From positions 201,027,799 to 201,091,798 of the forward strand of contig CM041292.1 in NCBI GenBank assembly GCA_023052935.1: a stretch of DNA of 64,000 bases, written 5' to 3'. This DNA is from Piezodorus guildinii (Eukaryota > Arthropoda > Insecta > Hemiptera > Pentatomidae). Below are positions 21,501 to 33,278 of the stretch, piece after piece; within the stretch, counting starts at the first letter, position 1, and every line of letters starts with the position of its first letter. Below the pieces are notes generated by a model. The model saw nothing but the letters and a program-made list of their open reading frames with translations, was not told the DNA's origin and ran no database searches. Made by a program: the position numbers and the translations under genes.

Positions 21501-22544
21501 TTGTTAATTGCTATAATAATAATGTTTTTGTTCTGTTTTGTAGATATTCTATTTTTTTTAAGCAAACAAATTAAATCAAGACCTTCTTATTCCAGCTTTT
21601 TTTTTTTTTTTTTTTTTCCTAATCCCTAATATGTAGAAAAATTTACCCTGGAAATGATAAATTATAATAACAATATCATTGTCCTTTTTCTGTAGCTTAG
21701 CTACATTCTAAGGAGTTTCTGAATAGGTGTTTTCCTGATACATAATATTTTTTTTATGGAAATGTTGGGGCACATTTCATTTCTTGTTAGTAGTCCCTTA
21801 ACCTAATTATTATTATTATTTATTTTATTTATTTATTTTTAATACATCGTAAACATTCGAAAGTGTAATGACTAAACTAATAACCAGTTTGCTAATTTGA
21901 AGATGGGTATACATAACGTCAACTATATACATCACATTTAATAAAGACCGCCAAAAACTACATCTCGACTTTTCTGTTACCTGAATTAATCTAATAGAGC
22001 CCATACTCGGATGGAAAAACTCAGTAAGTATTTTATTTTTACTAAAGTAAAAACTAGATAATATCTAAAGGTGAAGAGGTTTAGGGGTAAATTTGAATTT
22101 TTATCAGAAAATCTGGAATCAAAAGGGTGGAGTAGGGAAAGTGCTATTATCCGAAACATCTTTACCTCTTTCGCGGAATTTCTTTGACCGTGGTAACCGA
22201 GCAACCTTTTGAATATTTCCGTTCCCTTCGCCTGTTTTGGCTTTAGGGATTTCAGGAAAGGAAACTTTCATGAGTTTCTCGTTTTATTTCTTTATTTTTT
22301 ATTTTAGCCCGGATTAAAACGATTGAATCACTAAGAGAACAATGGAGAAAGAAATATGAAAAAACCTTTTGCAATGCGCGTTTTTCTAGCTTAGGGAATA
22401 AAAAATGAAAGACTTTCAACAGGAGTTATGACACTGTGGATTTTTTATATATATATTTTTATTTGCCAAGTCGAAACTAGGTTTCCATGATAACTCCATT
22501 TTCTTAATTCATCCAACCTTATTATATTTTATTTTTTATTTATT
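21501..22544. other. Unassigned AT-rich stretch
   Basis: Includes a T-run at about 21598-21617. No gene or repeat family recognised. Confidence 0.5.
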
Positions 22545-23112
22545 TATATATTATTGAATTTTACAACTGTATATACGTTAATACAACAATTAAAAGTGTT
22601 GAATTACAATAAAGGGCGTGAAAAGGCTTGTGAAGAAACTACCCAGTAGTAGAACTTCGATGTCTATTTAAGTAGGTAGGTCCCGAGACCATCTTTATTT
22701 TAATCGCCTCGGAGGGTTATAAGGAATATGTGAGGTTGATAGGTTGCGGGCATGTGGGCTGGGAGTTTGGAATTGAAAGCGGTATATCTGGTACGAGAGA
22801 AGTATGCAACAAATGGAATATTAAGGTCGTTATGGATGATTTTATTTGTGAAGAAGTAAAGGAGCATTTAAGATTTTTCGAAGGATTTTGGATTGTAAGG
22901 ATTGGATGCGGAAGGAATTAGATGGTTTAGTAGAGCCCCAAAGCTAGATCTCATATGTCCAGATGGGCCTGATAATGGTAACATATATGAGCTTATTTTA
23001 ATAGAGATGAAGATTTGAACGTTTGTCAAGTAAGTGTTGTAGTAATCGGTATCTACGAGCTGTTTCTTGTCGTTTAAGTCTTTTATGAGGATTCCAAGTA
23101 AGACAACCTTAT
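22545..23112 (-). mobile_element. LINE-C copy, minus strand 3' end
   Basis: Minus-strand match to LINE-C from the 3' UTR (ACAACTGTATATACG) through the PRRLKR-type region (CGCCTCGGAGGGTTATAAGG) to the segment at the start of the thumb. Many substitutions; no usable frame. Confidence 0.75.
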
Positions 23113-23224
23113 CATATTATTTCAATACTTTTATTTCAGTTATATTAGGAATGTCTCATTCGCAATAATTTACCTTACTCTATATCTTACATAGAGCTAC
23201 GTAAATATAAAAATGTTTTAGTTT

Positions 23225-23345
23225 TACGTCACGGTAACAGCCTGCGCTGACGATATCGCCATCTACAACACCAGTACGAGCCCCAAGACTGCACTCGAAC
23301 AGGCCGAGAAAACCTGCAAAGATTTCTCGCAAAATTTTGCTATAT
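23225..23345 (+). pseudogene. LINE relic with RT catalytic motif
   Basis: One frame reads ACADDIAIYNTSTSPKTALE then QAEKTCKDFSQNFA. The ADD core followed by a helix that spaces TALEQAEK is typical of jockey-superfamily RT around the F/YADD box. Too short to place in a family; distinct from LINE-A and LINE-C. Confidence 0.6.
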
Positions 23346-23589
23346 TTTTGACCGGCTGCTTTTCTAAGGCAGCAATACCTTCAAAAGCTAGATTATAATT
23401 TTTGGGACCATTGGAGTGCTTTTCCAACGGAATCGTGAAGCAATTATTATTAAAGATAACTTATGCATATATTTTAATATTAAACTCTATTTATATAATG
23501 TCTAGAACTATGAATGAGAATACTGAGGGAATCGTTACTACTAGCTTTGCCATACAATATTACAAAAAGTCGTCTTTGGACTCTTCAGT

Positions 23590-23935
23590 CGGCTAGCGAA
23601 GATAGAATTTGTCTCAGGCGTCCTTCGTACCCCAGCTGCTCTCGGATCACACTGGAATACGACTGACATCTTCTTGCAGATGGAACACCTCTACTCACTC
23701 TTATTTTCAAAAATACTGTATTTTGGAAATTTCCGATCTCCTATCATAACAGAGGGCTGATATGGGAAGTGCCCGAAGTCGGCGGTCCAGCCTTTGTCCA
23801 CCTTTAATACTCTTGTCGGCTAGTAGCTAGGGTCTAGAAAGTTCAGGAAGATACTCCAGGAGGTTTTGCGGGGTGCCCATGAGAAATTCAAGGGTAGTAG
23901 GAAACAACTTTTGGACTTTTACCTGCCGACAAAGT
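23590..23935 (-). repeat. Dispersed repeat shared with 59.0-60.2 kb
   Basis: In reverse, shares in order: GCCGACAAGAGTATTAAAGG, ACAAAGGCTGGACCGCC, GTGTTCCATCT, GAGAGCAGCTG and TAGCCGACTG with the locus at 59.1-60.2 kb. No protein recognised. Confidence 0.6.
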
Positions 23936-24800
23936 TATTAATATTCATTTAATTAATATAATAATTAAAAATAATTTATTTTAAACCTCTAAGTATTCTT
24001 AATACATAACAACATCAATAGCTAAACAACCTCAACATAATACAGGTTAACCTCTGAAAAACAGATTGTGTGGTTTATCACTCCAAAAAGGCAAAACATC
24101 AACACTGCCAAGAACACTCAGCTTGGATATCTCTATCAAATGCAATAGAATACTTCGAAATGAAATTAGATAGACACCTGAAACATTGCTCACATTTCTA
24201 CCAGAAGATAAGGACGATGATAAAAAAAATCATAATGCCTGAACCACCTTCTCACTACAACTGCACTTTCAATCTGACTGAAACTTCAAGTCTACAAAAT
24301 TATCGTATAATGTATAGGTACTTCTCATCCACCAAATTAAGATCATCTGCAAAGATTTCAAGAAACTATACTTAGGGAGATGGTGAGGACAGCAGCTTGG
24401 AAGGAAGAGAAACTACCGGACAAACATGCTCGACCTCCCAAAGAACCCAGGTATTATTCGAAGAAGATAAATTAAAGTATTTGACTCACTAAAATACTTA
24501 ACTAATCCCCTCTTCCAAAACCTGACGACAGCACCATCAACGCGTAAATGACAGGATATAGTTGGAACAACCAAAGACCAATATCTTACAACTGATATGG
24601 AGACAAAGATATGGAATTAAGGTGATTAGTTTTAGTTTACAGCCCCCAAAAACTTCCAAAAAGTGTGTCCCAGCACTTCAAGTACGCTACCAATCAAAAG
24701 AATTGCAAAAAAATTAAAAAATTAAAAACCTTGAAATGAAGTTGTGCTTCAACAAAAAAAAAGAATACCCAAGAAAAAATTCTATGTATCATCATATACG
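23936..24800. other. Unassigned; possible decayed retroelement at 24060-24600
   Basis: 24070-24375 is an open frame of 101 codons with no recognised motif. Sequence nearby (GATGGTGAGGACAGCAGC) recurs at about 5970. Probably an old repeat. Confidence 0.35.
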
Positions 24801-24804
24801 GTTT

Positions 24805-25246
24805 TAAGAGCTATAAAAAAACAAAAAAATAAAATGTTTAAGCTCAGTTAAATAAACATCTACTTAACATAATATGCTACAAAAACATATTCTTCACTTA
24901 ACATGTACGCTCAATTTAATTAATTTGCCACAAGCGGCCATTTATGGTAATAACAAACATACGTTCGTATGAAGAGAAGTGGAGCGAGCACACCCCAAAC
25001 AATTTCTTTTTATTCTGAGTACGTTGCTATAACGATGGCGTAGAGGAAGAAAAGGTCGCCCTAGGCTGGACGATGAAGCGGGGAGACTGAAGTAATAAAG
25101 AGAGAAGATGAAGATTGCACAGATGTAAATAAAAAGCCCATCTAAATCTAAATTGTAATCTATAACCTTTCCATTCGTTCAAATACGCCATTATTTAATT
25201 CCATCAGTTTTCATTTATTTAACTTAATATACAGTCCACAAGTTAT
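24805..25246 (-). repeat. Inverted duplicate of mar1-a flank (12545-12887 plus 14400-14496)
   Basis: Continuous here but interrupted by the tandem-repeat block at 12888-14395 in the other copy. Junction near 24905-24911. Confidence 0.8.
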
Positions 25247-25247
25247 A

Positions 25248-25990
25248 TTGGGTTGTGTCACCTGAAACGTCCGTTTTCAAGGTAATGGATTTTTTATCAA
25301 AAATACGATATGAAAACAAGATAATTTTATTCAAAGTATTTACCTTCTTTTTCTACAATTTTTTCCCAACGTGACACCAACTTTTTTATCCCCGAACTGA
25401 AAAACTCTGAGCTTTGAAGTGAAACAAAATATGAAAACGCACTTTTCACTTGATCATCATTTTCAAAAAGTTTTCCTTTGACGAAGTTGTCTAAATTCGT
25501 GAGATCATCAGGTACCCATGTATCGAGCTTTTTTACTTTCCCAATACACTTTAAATATCTGGAAACGGTAGATTCACTTGCATTTAGTTGTGCTGAGAGC
25601 CCTTTAACTGTTTGGTAGGGGTTTCCTTTTACTGTATGTTTGAGGACATCGTTGTCTATTACGGACGGAGGTCTTCCTCGGGGCATGTTTTCCAAGTCGG
25701 AAAACTTAGCAAACCAACGTCGAATGGTCCGTTCATTAAAACTACCTTCCCCAAACGTCTTGCAAATATTTCTAGCGGCCTCAGCTACTGAATGGCCGAG
25801 TTTAAACTCGTACAAAAATATTACTCGAAAATCGCGTGTTTCCATGTTCATATTTGAAAGTATACTAAAAAGTGGGTAATTGATTGGGAAGCTAATGTTT
25901 ATAATACAAAGGTAGAGGATAAGTAACTGTTTACTTTAAAAATGTAAACATTGGGAAGAAAACAACAGAGACATTTCATGTGAAACAACC
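25248..25990 (-). mobile_element. mar1 copy d: mariner with in-frame catalytic deletion
   Basis: 743-bp mariner with terminal repeats (left TTGGGTTGTGTCACCTG) and TA at the borders. It carries an uninterrupted transposase-like frame lacking the catalytic core (see the ORF at 25327-25851). Confidence 0.92.
25327..25851 (-). CDS. Mariner DNA-binding/C-terminal fusion lacking catalytic core
   Basis: 174-codon intact frame. Residues 1-110 match the mariner paired HTH DNA-binding region (FYEFKLGHS-type start, NERTIRRWFAKF, GRPPSVID, STVSRYLKCIGKV), followed by KKLDTWVPDDLT. The frame then jumps directly to NLDNFVKGKLFENDDQVKSA and the normal C-terminus FFSSGIKKLVSRWEKIVEKE. The roughly 165 residues that would hold the three catalytic Asp (D,D34D) are gone, without loss of frame. 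A normal mariner transposase is about 345 residues. If expressed it could bind mar1 ends but not cut. Start chosen at the second Met of MNMETRDF or the first; both fit. Confidence 0.75.
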   Translation of the reverse strand: MNMETRDFRVIFLYEFKLGHSVAEAARNICKTFGEGSFNERTIRRWFAKFSDLENMPRGRPPSVIDNDVLKHTVKGNPYQTVKGLSAQLNASESTVSRYLKCIGKVKKLDTWVPDDLTNLDNFVKGKLFENDDQVKSAFSYFVSLQSSEFFSSGIKKLVSRWEKIVEKEGKYFE

Positions 25991-25995
25991 TATTA

Positions 25996-26768
25996 GCTAC
26001 CACTTGGCCTAGACCACATCATTCTTCATCATCATGGTTAGACGAAAAATAAATGCTTAATAAAGTTAAACATATAATCTTGTCGTGATCAATTGTTACT
26101 TATTTTCTAATCTACATCCTCCTGAATATGTGATTCTAATACAGAAGAAAAACTATTTTTTTATTTTTATTTTTTTTTTATGGTGAGTAAGGTTGTTAGT
26201 AAGGCTCTACGTGAATTGAAACATAAGAAAAATTTTGAGGAAGGTATTTTTTTTTTTTTTGATAGATCACAAAAGTTAATTATTGACAATAATAAACCGA
26301 TAAAATCAACTGATTAAAAAACTCCCAAGGTAATATCCTTAAAATTTTAAAATTACCTTTCCATCCCAGAAAGGATTGTATAAAACAAGATGGGGTTTTC
26401 TCTAGAGTGTATAAGAGATAGGTACAATATAATGACAACTACCAAGGCCTGCATGTTTAAAAGCCATCCTCATAGCCAAGAGATCCTATGACATTTCTAT
26501 AGCTAACAATGAAAACTAAAACAGAGACCGTAAAACACAAACGGCCATAAAGCACCAACATTAAACGGAATATAGAACCGAAATTATCTTTCGAAGTCAT
26601 TACTTTGTAATTTGCTGTTTCAGTTGTCTGAAGTATCTTTTTGACAGGTTTGAATATACATAGTACAGTCCCATATTTGTTTCCTTATGCTTTATCTCAT
26701 TTATTTTTCTGTTCGAAGCAATTTTCATTGATTGACAATGTTTAATAAGTTAATTTTATAAATTTATT
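25996..26768. other. Unassigned AT-rich stretch
   Basis: Nothing recognised; T-run at 26247-26260. Confidence 0.5.
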
Positions 26769-26770
26769 CT

Positions 26771-27438
26771 TTTTTACTTTCACTTACTATATATAGTAAG
26801 GGAAAGTATTGCGATCGTGAAAATTTTCGAATTCCAGTTTTCAACGGAAATACATATTTTAGGGTCCCCTGAGTCCTAATAACCAAGTCCCGCAAAAAAG
26901 TCAGTGTGTGTGTGGTAACTTCCGGGCGGAAAAGGTAAGTCCTATGAAATTGAAATTTCATAGTTAAGACAAATATACGCCCGGGACGTTACAAAGCCTT
27001 TTTTCATCAAAATGAACTTACTAGAAGAGCCACTTTATACCATGTATTTTGCACCTTTTTTCGATTTTCTCGAAAACGGTTCCGACGATTTTGATTTTAC
27101 TCGCCTTATCGATGTAAAATTTAATGGGCTTTAATAATATTTAGGTTTCATTTGGATTAAAATGGTCTGACATGGCTTAAATGCCGATATTTTAAATTTT
27201 CTTCCTCTAAAGTACCTTTAATGTTGTTGATTCTATAAAAATAACTATATTATCTTGTTACTACTGATGAAAAACAGGTAAATATATAAATTGAATGAAA
27301 CCGATACCCAAATAAATAAAGAAATTCCATTAATTCTTTAATGGTTTCACTCGTTTTTATCTCTTACTGTACTTGAAAATTCTTTAATCGATTTTAATAA
27401 CGGAGATAACTGAAAGTTGTTGTTGCCCGCACCAGATT
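26771..27438 (-). mobile_element. HINE copy, minus strand, internal deletion
   Basis: Hairpin CTTACTATATATAGTAAG at left, GTTGCCCGCACCAGAT at right. About 200 bp is missing between the ATACCCAA segment and the TTAATTCTTTAATGG segment. Confidence 0.87.
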
Positions 27439-27852
27439 TTAGGAAAAATGAATGGATTCTTTTATTAGCACCTGTCTTCAAGAAAAATGATAATCATGTC
27501 ACACATCCAGCATCTTTTTTAGCCTTGTTCTAAAAGACATTTCACCTGTAGCTATATCTTTTGTAGGTCGATTATGATGTCTGTTAAGTTTGTTATGAAA
27601 ACTGCAATTTTTTTTTTTTTTTTTTTTTTATCTAAATGACCGGCAAGATTTGAATCCGAATCCTATATGGTCAGTACCTGTTTGCCATAATTTAATAGAA
27701 ACTTAGGTTACGGAACCAGGTATAATAGAAAAAGATCAATAAATTAATTAAATAGAGTATAAAATAAAATTATGTAAATGAGAGAGGAAGGTGACTCAAA
27801 ATAAATAGACGAAATCAAATAATATTAAAATTAAATTAAACTCTGTGAAGTG
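27439..27852. other. Unassigned AT-rich stretch
   Basis: Contains a T-run at 27608-27629; nothing recognised. Confidence 0.5.
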
Positions 27853-28741
27853 CCTCATTTTTTATTATTTTTTTTTTATTATTTTTTTTTTAGATTTTAC
27901 ATTGCTTGATGATCATGAACTTTTCTTTGTCTAACTTATGAAAAAACATTGCTTCTGTTTCTGGAGGAACCACTACTTCCCTTTGCTTTCTATATTTTTT
28001 GCATTGAAATAGAATATGGCACGGGTCTTCAGGGACTTTGCATGTTAGGCAATTGCCATCTTTTTCTATTTTTATTAAACTGAGAAATTTTTTTGTGCAG
28101 CCATGGTTAGTCCGTAGTCCTACTAATTGTGAAATATCTTTTCTATCAAGTTGTTGGTTATTGGAGAACCATGGTATAAGGCTAATGGCTGGCTGGGTTT
28201 TATAGTAATCTTTGCCTTTTAATTGTGACTCCCAGTCATATTTCTCCTGCCATTCCTGGACTGCTTCTTTCTGTAGACATTTTAAAAGGTCTTGGACAGG
28301 TACTTTGACATTTTCTATCGTAATTTGTTTTTCCCCGGCAGCTCTATCTGCCGCTTCATTTCCTGACAGTCCTATATGACTTGGTATCCATTGGAAGCTA
28401 TAACTGTTGCTGCCGGTTTGTATATTCCGGATAATGTCTAGAGCTATATAGGTTGTTAATTTGTTCTTATAAACATTTTCCAATAGTTTGCACGAGGATG
28501 CCGAGTCTGTGAATATGACTTTATTGGTGTTGGAGTATTCATGTTGACTGTAACAAACTGCTTTGAGAATGGCATACAGTTCAGCACTAAGAATACTGAA
28601 TTTCGAAGGTAGAGCGACCGAAATTGTGTAATCCTTCGCTGTATCAATAACAGCTATTGCAGTTTGGTGGGAGGATTTGGAGGCATCCGTGAAGATCTGA
28701 ACATGGTTTGGGTAAGCGTGTACTATTGTGGTTAAAGCCAA
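27853..28741 (-). mobile_element. LINE-B 3' end with poly-A tail
   Basis: 5'-truncated retroelement. The frame (27890-28741) ends almost directly at an A-rich tail seen as T-runs at about 27853-27891 on the + strand. Its intact RNase H plus zinc motif suggests an I/R1/LOA-type or RNase H-bearing jockey-like LINE. Confidence 0.85.
27890..28741 (-). CDS. RNase H domain plus C-terminal zinc motif of LINE-B
   Basis: 283-codon open frame starting at a TTG, hence probably the 3' piece of a longer pol ORF. All four catalytic acids of RNase HI are readable: D19 (FTDAS), E54 (SAELYAI), D79 (IFTDSAS), D132 (GNEAADRAA), plus the conserved His122 (WIPSHIGLSGN). After it, DGNCLTCKVPEDPCHILFQC gives C-X2-C-X7-H-X4-C, the C-terminal zinc motif of this LINE group. 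No internal stops, so it is the best-preserved domain in the window. The RT and endonuclease parts are absent. Confidence 0.88.
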   Translation of the reverse strand: MALTTIVHAYPNHVQIFTDASKSSHQTAIAVIDTAKDYTISVALPSKFSILSAELYAILKAVCYSQHEYSNTNKVIFTDSASSCKLLENVYKNKLTTYIALDIIRNIQTGSNSYSFQWIPSHIGLSGNEAADRAAGEKQITIENVKVPVQDLLKCLQKEAVQEWQEKYDWESQLKGKDYYKTQPAISLIPWFSNNQQLDRKDISQLVGLRTNHGCTKKFLSLIKIEKDGNCLTCKVPEDPCHILFQCKKYRKQREVVVPPETEAMFFHKLDKEKFMIIKQCKI

Positions 28742-28829
28742 TTATTTCAATACGGTTGGGTTATATGACGATTTCCTTCCGTGTGTTGCAATTTTTTTTT
28801 AAAGAAATGAAAAACGATTTGTTTTTAAT

Positions 28830-29460
28830 CTGACTTATTTATTGGTATTTATTCATAAAATACGTCAAGTAAATGTAATAGAAATATAATACAATGACGT
28901 AAAATACATGAAGAGACACTAATCATTGGCAGTGTATTTCAAAAACTATTAAAAATGGTCTTCTTTTCAGAGGCCTCGGAGGATTATCAGGAAACGTATA
29001 GGTTATTTTTTTCATGAAGAGAGTGGAACCTAGTTTGTGCCAAATTAGCAACAGAGGAAACATTAAGGTCTTTATGTATGAATTTATTCGCGACAAAGTG
29101 AGGAGCATTTAAAATTTTACGAGAGGTTTTGAATTGAAAGGGGTTTTAGTCAAGTACCATAGTCTACCCAGTTAAGTCCATATCGGACTTATGATTGTCG
29201 TGTTAATGAGCATTTTATTTAGCGAAAAGCTCGAGCGTTTGTCCAGTAATAGTAGAATACGCTGGGCAATCTTTTCTATTTAGTCTTATAAGAGAGTTCC
29301 AAGTAAGACGTTTGTCAAAGTGGAGTCCTAGGTATCGGATCTGTTTAAGAGGGACTATTGGGGTGTTATTAAAGGGAACTGTTGTTCAAGAAGGCATAGG
29401 TTTACAATGAAGGGATTGATTACATAGCACACATGCGTTCGTCGATTGTAAGATTTTACC
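28830..29460 (-). mobile_element. LINE-C copy, minus strand 3' end
   Basis: 3' UTR start resembles the copy at 37990 (TTATTGGTATTTATTC). It includes AGGCCTCGGAGGATTATCAG (PRRLKR region) and upstream RT-thumb sequence; many stops. Confidence 0.75.
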
Positions 29461-29949
29461 AACACTAAGATGTAGTTATGAATCATCACTTAAAAATATC
29501 ATTCAATAAAAAAAACTGAGTTGTGGGAGTATATAAAGGTAAAGTTTTAATTTCTTCTTTTAATCTAGGTGTTCTGAAAAGAAAACACCATAATACTTTG
29601 TTGTCTATCTTTAAAAAAATATTAACTTAGTTATTGAATTTAAAAGTTTTTAACCTGTTCTATTATAAAGTAGAGTTGTTAGGATCATTACCGGATGCCT
29701 TGGTATTTTCGAGCCAAATTTCGAAGAAGTTGGTAGAGTAGTTTCGGAGAGTATCTTGAAACATGAGATCTCAAAATTTGAAATGTCGATTACAAAGATT
29801 CATTTTTTTAAATTATGAAAAAACACAACAAAAACACAGCAATGTTACATAAAAAAGACCTGACAAAAAATGATAAATTTCATGCATTGGCCTATGAACG
29901 AATTTGTCAATTTAAAATTACAAACAAAACAAAAAACTTCTGTGTTTTC
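29461..29949. other. Unassigned stretch
   Basis: Nothing recognised. Confidence 0.45.
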
Positions 29950-30536
29950 AGTAAATAATGATCCGAATTTCGCTTCCCAAACTCTTCAATCCCACATCAG
30001 AGACCTTAAGCAATGATGTCAAAATCAAAATAAACTTAAATAAATCCTATCAAATAACCTTTACCCTTCGTCGTAAGCCAATGAATTCCTGCCCTTCAGT
30101 ATCCTTTAATAACTCTTCTCTAGTCCCTGTTGAAGAGTTCCGATATCTAGGACTCCATGTTGACAATGGACTTACTAGGAATCCTCATACAAGACTGAAA
30201 CCACAAGAAACGACCACTGCTCGACGATTTCGGCTACTTCAACACTTAACAGGAAAACCTTCTAATATTCCACTAAACAACAAATGTCTCATTTACATGA
30301 CTATTATAAGCCCAATCTGGACGTACGGAGTTGAGCTTTGGGGCTAGACTATACCAACCAATTCCTCTCGAATCCAATACTTACAATAATAAACCCTTCG
30401 TAAAATCCTCAACGCTCCTCACCTTATCACGAACAAACCCATCCATAATGACCTTAATGTTCCGTATCTTACTGATTTGACCCCAACCAGATACCTCTCT
30501 CTCCGTGACAAACTCAATTTTCACACAAACCAATTA
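29950..30536 (+). pseudogene. LINE-C copy, RT region before mariner insertion
   Basis: Frame 29958-30347 encodes FTLRRKP, PVEEFRYLGLHVDNGL, KCLIYMTIISPIWTYGVELW, then TAG where sisters have Ser/Arg. The frame continues as IHNDLNVPYLTDL, TRYLSLRDKL and HTNQL, and is cut by mar1 copy b at 30537. A decayed segment at 29978 (LFNPTSETLSNDVKI) corresponds to the region after YADD in the copy at 37990. Confidence 0.85.
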
Positions 30537-31319
30537 TTGGGTTGTTTCACATGAAATGTCCGTTTTTATAGTTTCTGAAATACATAAAGGATTTTGCAGT
30601 TGTTTTCTTCCGAATGTTTACATATATAAAGTAAACAGTTACTAATCCTCTACCTTTTTATTATGAACATTAGCTTCCCAATCAATTACCCACTTTTTAG
30701 TATACCTCCAAATATGAACATTGAAACACGCGATTTTCGAGTAATATTTTTGTATGAGTTTAAAACTAGGCCATTCAGCAGCTGAGGCCGCTAGAAATAT
30801 TTGTAAGGCGTTTGGGGAAGGGAGTCTTAATGAATGGACCATTCTTCGTTGATTTGCTGGGGATACCGACTTGGAAAACTTGCCCCGAGGAAGACCTCCG
30901 TCCGTAATAGACACCGATGTTCTCAAACATACAGTAGAAGGAAACCTCTAATGCAAGTGCAAGTGCATCAACCGTTTCCAGACATTTAAAGTGTATTGGG
31001 AAAGTAAAAAGCTCGATACGTGGGTACCACATGATCTCACTGAGCGGTAGCAAGACCCCATGTTTCAAAACATACCGTGCAAAAATTGAAAGAACTGGGC
31101 TACGAAGTTATTCCGTACCCACCCATATTACCACCTGTTCAGGAATTTAGACAACTTCTTCAAAGGAAAACTTTGATTTTGTTTCACTTCAAAGCTTAGA
31201 ATTTTTCAATTCGGGGATAAAAAAGTTGATACGTTAGGAAAAATTATCTTGTTTTCATATCGTATTTTTAATAAAAATCCTTTACCTTGAAAACGGACAT
31301 TTCATGTGACACAACCCAA
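30537..31319 (+). mobile_element. mar1 copy b: deleted mariner inserted in LINE-C
   Basis: 783 bp, bounded by terminal repeats (TTGGGTTGTTTCACATG and its inverse) and TA duplicated at 30535-30536 and 31320-31321. It shares the internal deletion junction of copy a (GAGCGG-AGCAAGA-CCCATG) and has further small deletions and stops. Confidence 0.92.
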
Positions 31320-31540
31320 TAGTTTCAATCCTTTCTTCCTCTCCAATACCTGATATTCCTCCGAGGCGTCTCAAAAGAGGATGGCCTCAAGACCTTCGAG
31401 TTTAGAATATTTTTAAAATAATGCCAATAGGTAGCTTCTCTACAAGTCTTGTTCATGTCCATTTTCTTTTAGCCCATTTACTAGTTGTTTATACAGTTGT
31501 AAATATCAATAAAAATTAATTAGTAAAATTAAATTAAAAT
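31320..31540 (+). mobile_element. LINE-C copy, C-terminus and 3' UTR after mariner insertion
   Basis: Continues the LINE-C frame (VSILSS, IPDIPPRRLKRGWPQDL) then the 3' UTR with TATACAGTTGTAAATATCAA. Removal of the mariner and one TA restores the reading frame (HTNQL/VSILSS). Confidence 0.85.
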
Positions 31541-33270
31541 TATTCGCTTTAGACAATAAATACTTTTATGTTATATAATTTTTTCAACTACTTATGTAGC
31601 AGAGTAGCTTTGTAAGGAACTGCACAGTTATACAGTAAGGCATTGTGTTTCTATCTTCCGGTGGTGGCCACAGACCACCTGTTGGCTTGATTTATAGGAT
31701 TAAACTACAACTAGTACGGAGAACTACATTACTTAAAGAAAACTATATAATGATATATTCTCTTATATTAAATTAGTCCAAACGTTATTACTTAAAATGA
31801 ACAACAAAAAAAACATTTAAATAATTTTTCCTCATTTATTCAATTATTGTTTATTCAAATTTACAATTATATATTATGTAAATATGCTAAAGGATGAAAG
31901 AAAACAAAATGTGTATAAACTAGAAGGTTCCACATAGTCATATATAAATAGATACTGCATTTTTGTGGAGAAAAAAACTTTGAAACGTGCAATATCGTGC
32001 AGTAAAAATATCGAAATGTGTGGAATAGTGCAGCAGAACAATATATAAAATTGGGGGTATATACACCTTGACCTTCTAAAAATTAAATGAACCTAAATCT
32101 ATATAGAAGAGGAACATAACCTTTAAAAGTTGTTTTCTTGAGAAATTTCTTCCCTATAGTTAAAAAAAACAAAAAAAAAACGCATCACGCGAATAAAAGA
32201 TTTTTTTTAACTAGACAAAATTATCTAAGCTATTACTAGTTTAATCAAATAATTGATCATTAATAAAAATTCTATGTAATTCGTATCTTGAATAGGTAAT
32301 TATATTGTAAATTTACAAAACATGTAATCAGTCAACACACAAGAACTCACTGAAAACAGTTTGAAGAATTAAACAGAAATGCTTATGAATAATAAGCAGG
32401 GGCACGTTATGTAGACATAGGGTAATTTATTAAATATATAAAATATATATTTATAATAAAACTAAATACTCAGAAAGAATTCTGAAGGGTTGTAAACAGA
32501 GGTTACAGTATAACAACGAACGTCAATTTAGTCCAAAGAGGGCCAAAACGTGCAATTTATTAAATTGTATTTAATTTCCTAATACATGAACGGAATAGCT
32601 GTCCGGGTTTGAAGCTGATACATGTAAGCAAATAAAACGTGCAAAATAATGGAAATCCGGTCTCTAGTCATGTAGATAAGCCTTTTGTGATTAAGCAGAA
32701 GTTTAAGCGTTTTTCTAGTTAGTGTTGGAGTTGACAATATTATTTCATCTCAAAACAAATTTTATAAAACTCTGTTAAAATAATAACACATAGTTCCTTA
32801 TGATTTTTTCTGGAAACTATGAACTTCTGGAGCCCGAAAAAGAAATTCAAATTGTAAGAAAATAACGCGAAAACAAGGCCGCCTTATCTCTAACGGGATC
32901 TGACGCGCGATCATTCGGGACTGCTATAACTGAACGCGGAAAGCTTTTGTAGAACACTTATCACAGAATATGGATCGTAAAGGGACTCGCTTAGAATACG
33001 TAATCATATCTTAGGATTCCGAAGTTTTTCCCAAGAAAATTTCTTCTTACACTGTCTATTCAATCCAAACCGTCTTTATGGCTCAGTTACTTGTTTCACA
33101 ACACGGTTAGATACCTATAAGATCGACAAACAATTTCTTTCAGGTTTAAAATTTAAACTGAACATAGGTTTAAAATTAAAACTGAATCAAATAAAAACAT
33201 TACCAGAAAAATAAAGCCATCAAAACCTATTTACGTTGTGCATCTTTTTTTTAAATTAATAATACCAACG
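31541..33270. other. Largely unique sequence without recognised repeats
   Basis: The longest stretch here without an identifiable transposon. 32870-33110 is less AT-rich, with CpG-containing sequence (ACGCGCGATCATTCGGGAC). No convincing ORF. Confidence 0.45.
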
Positions 33271-33278
33271 GGGTTGTG

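Noticed and set aside
23225..23935. Single LINE covering the RT motif and the 23.6-23.9 kb repeat
   Set aside because: Opposite reading directions and no continuous frame; treated as separate elements.
24070..24375. 101-codon frame as a host gene
   Set aside because: No motif, no splice context, and nearby sequence recurs at about 5.97 kb; more likely old repeat.
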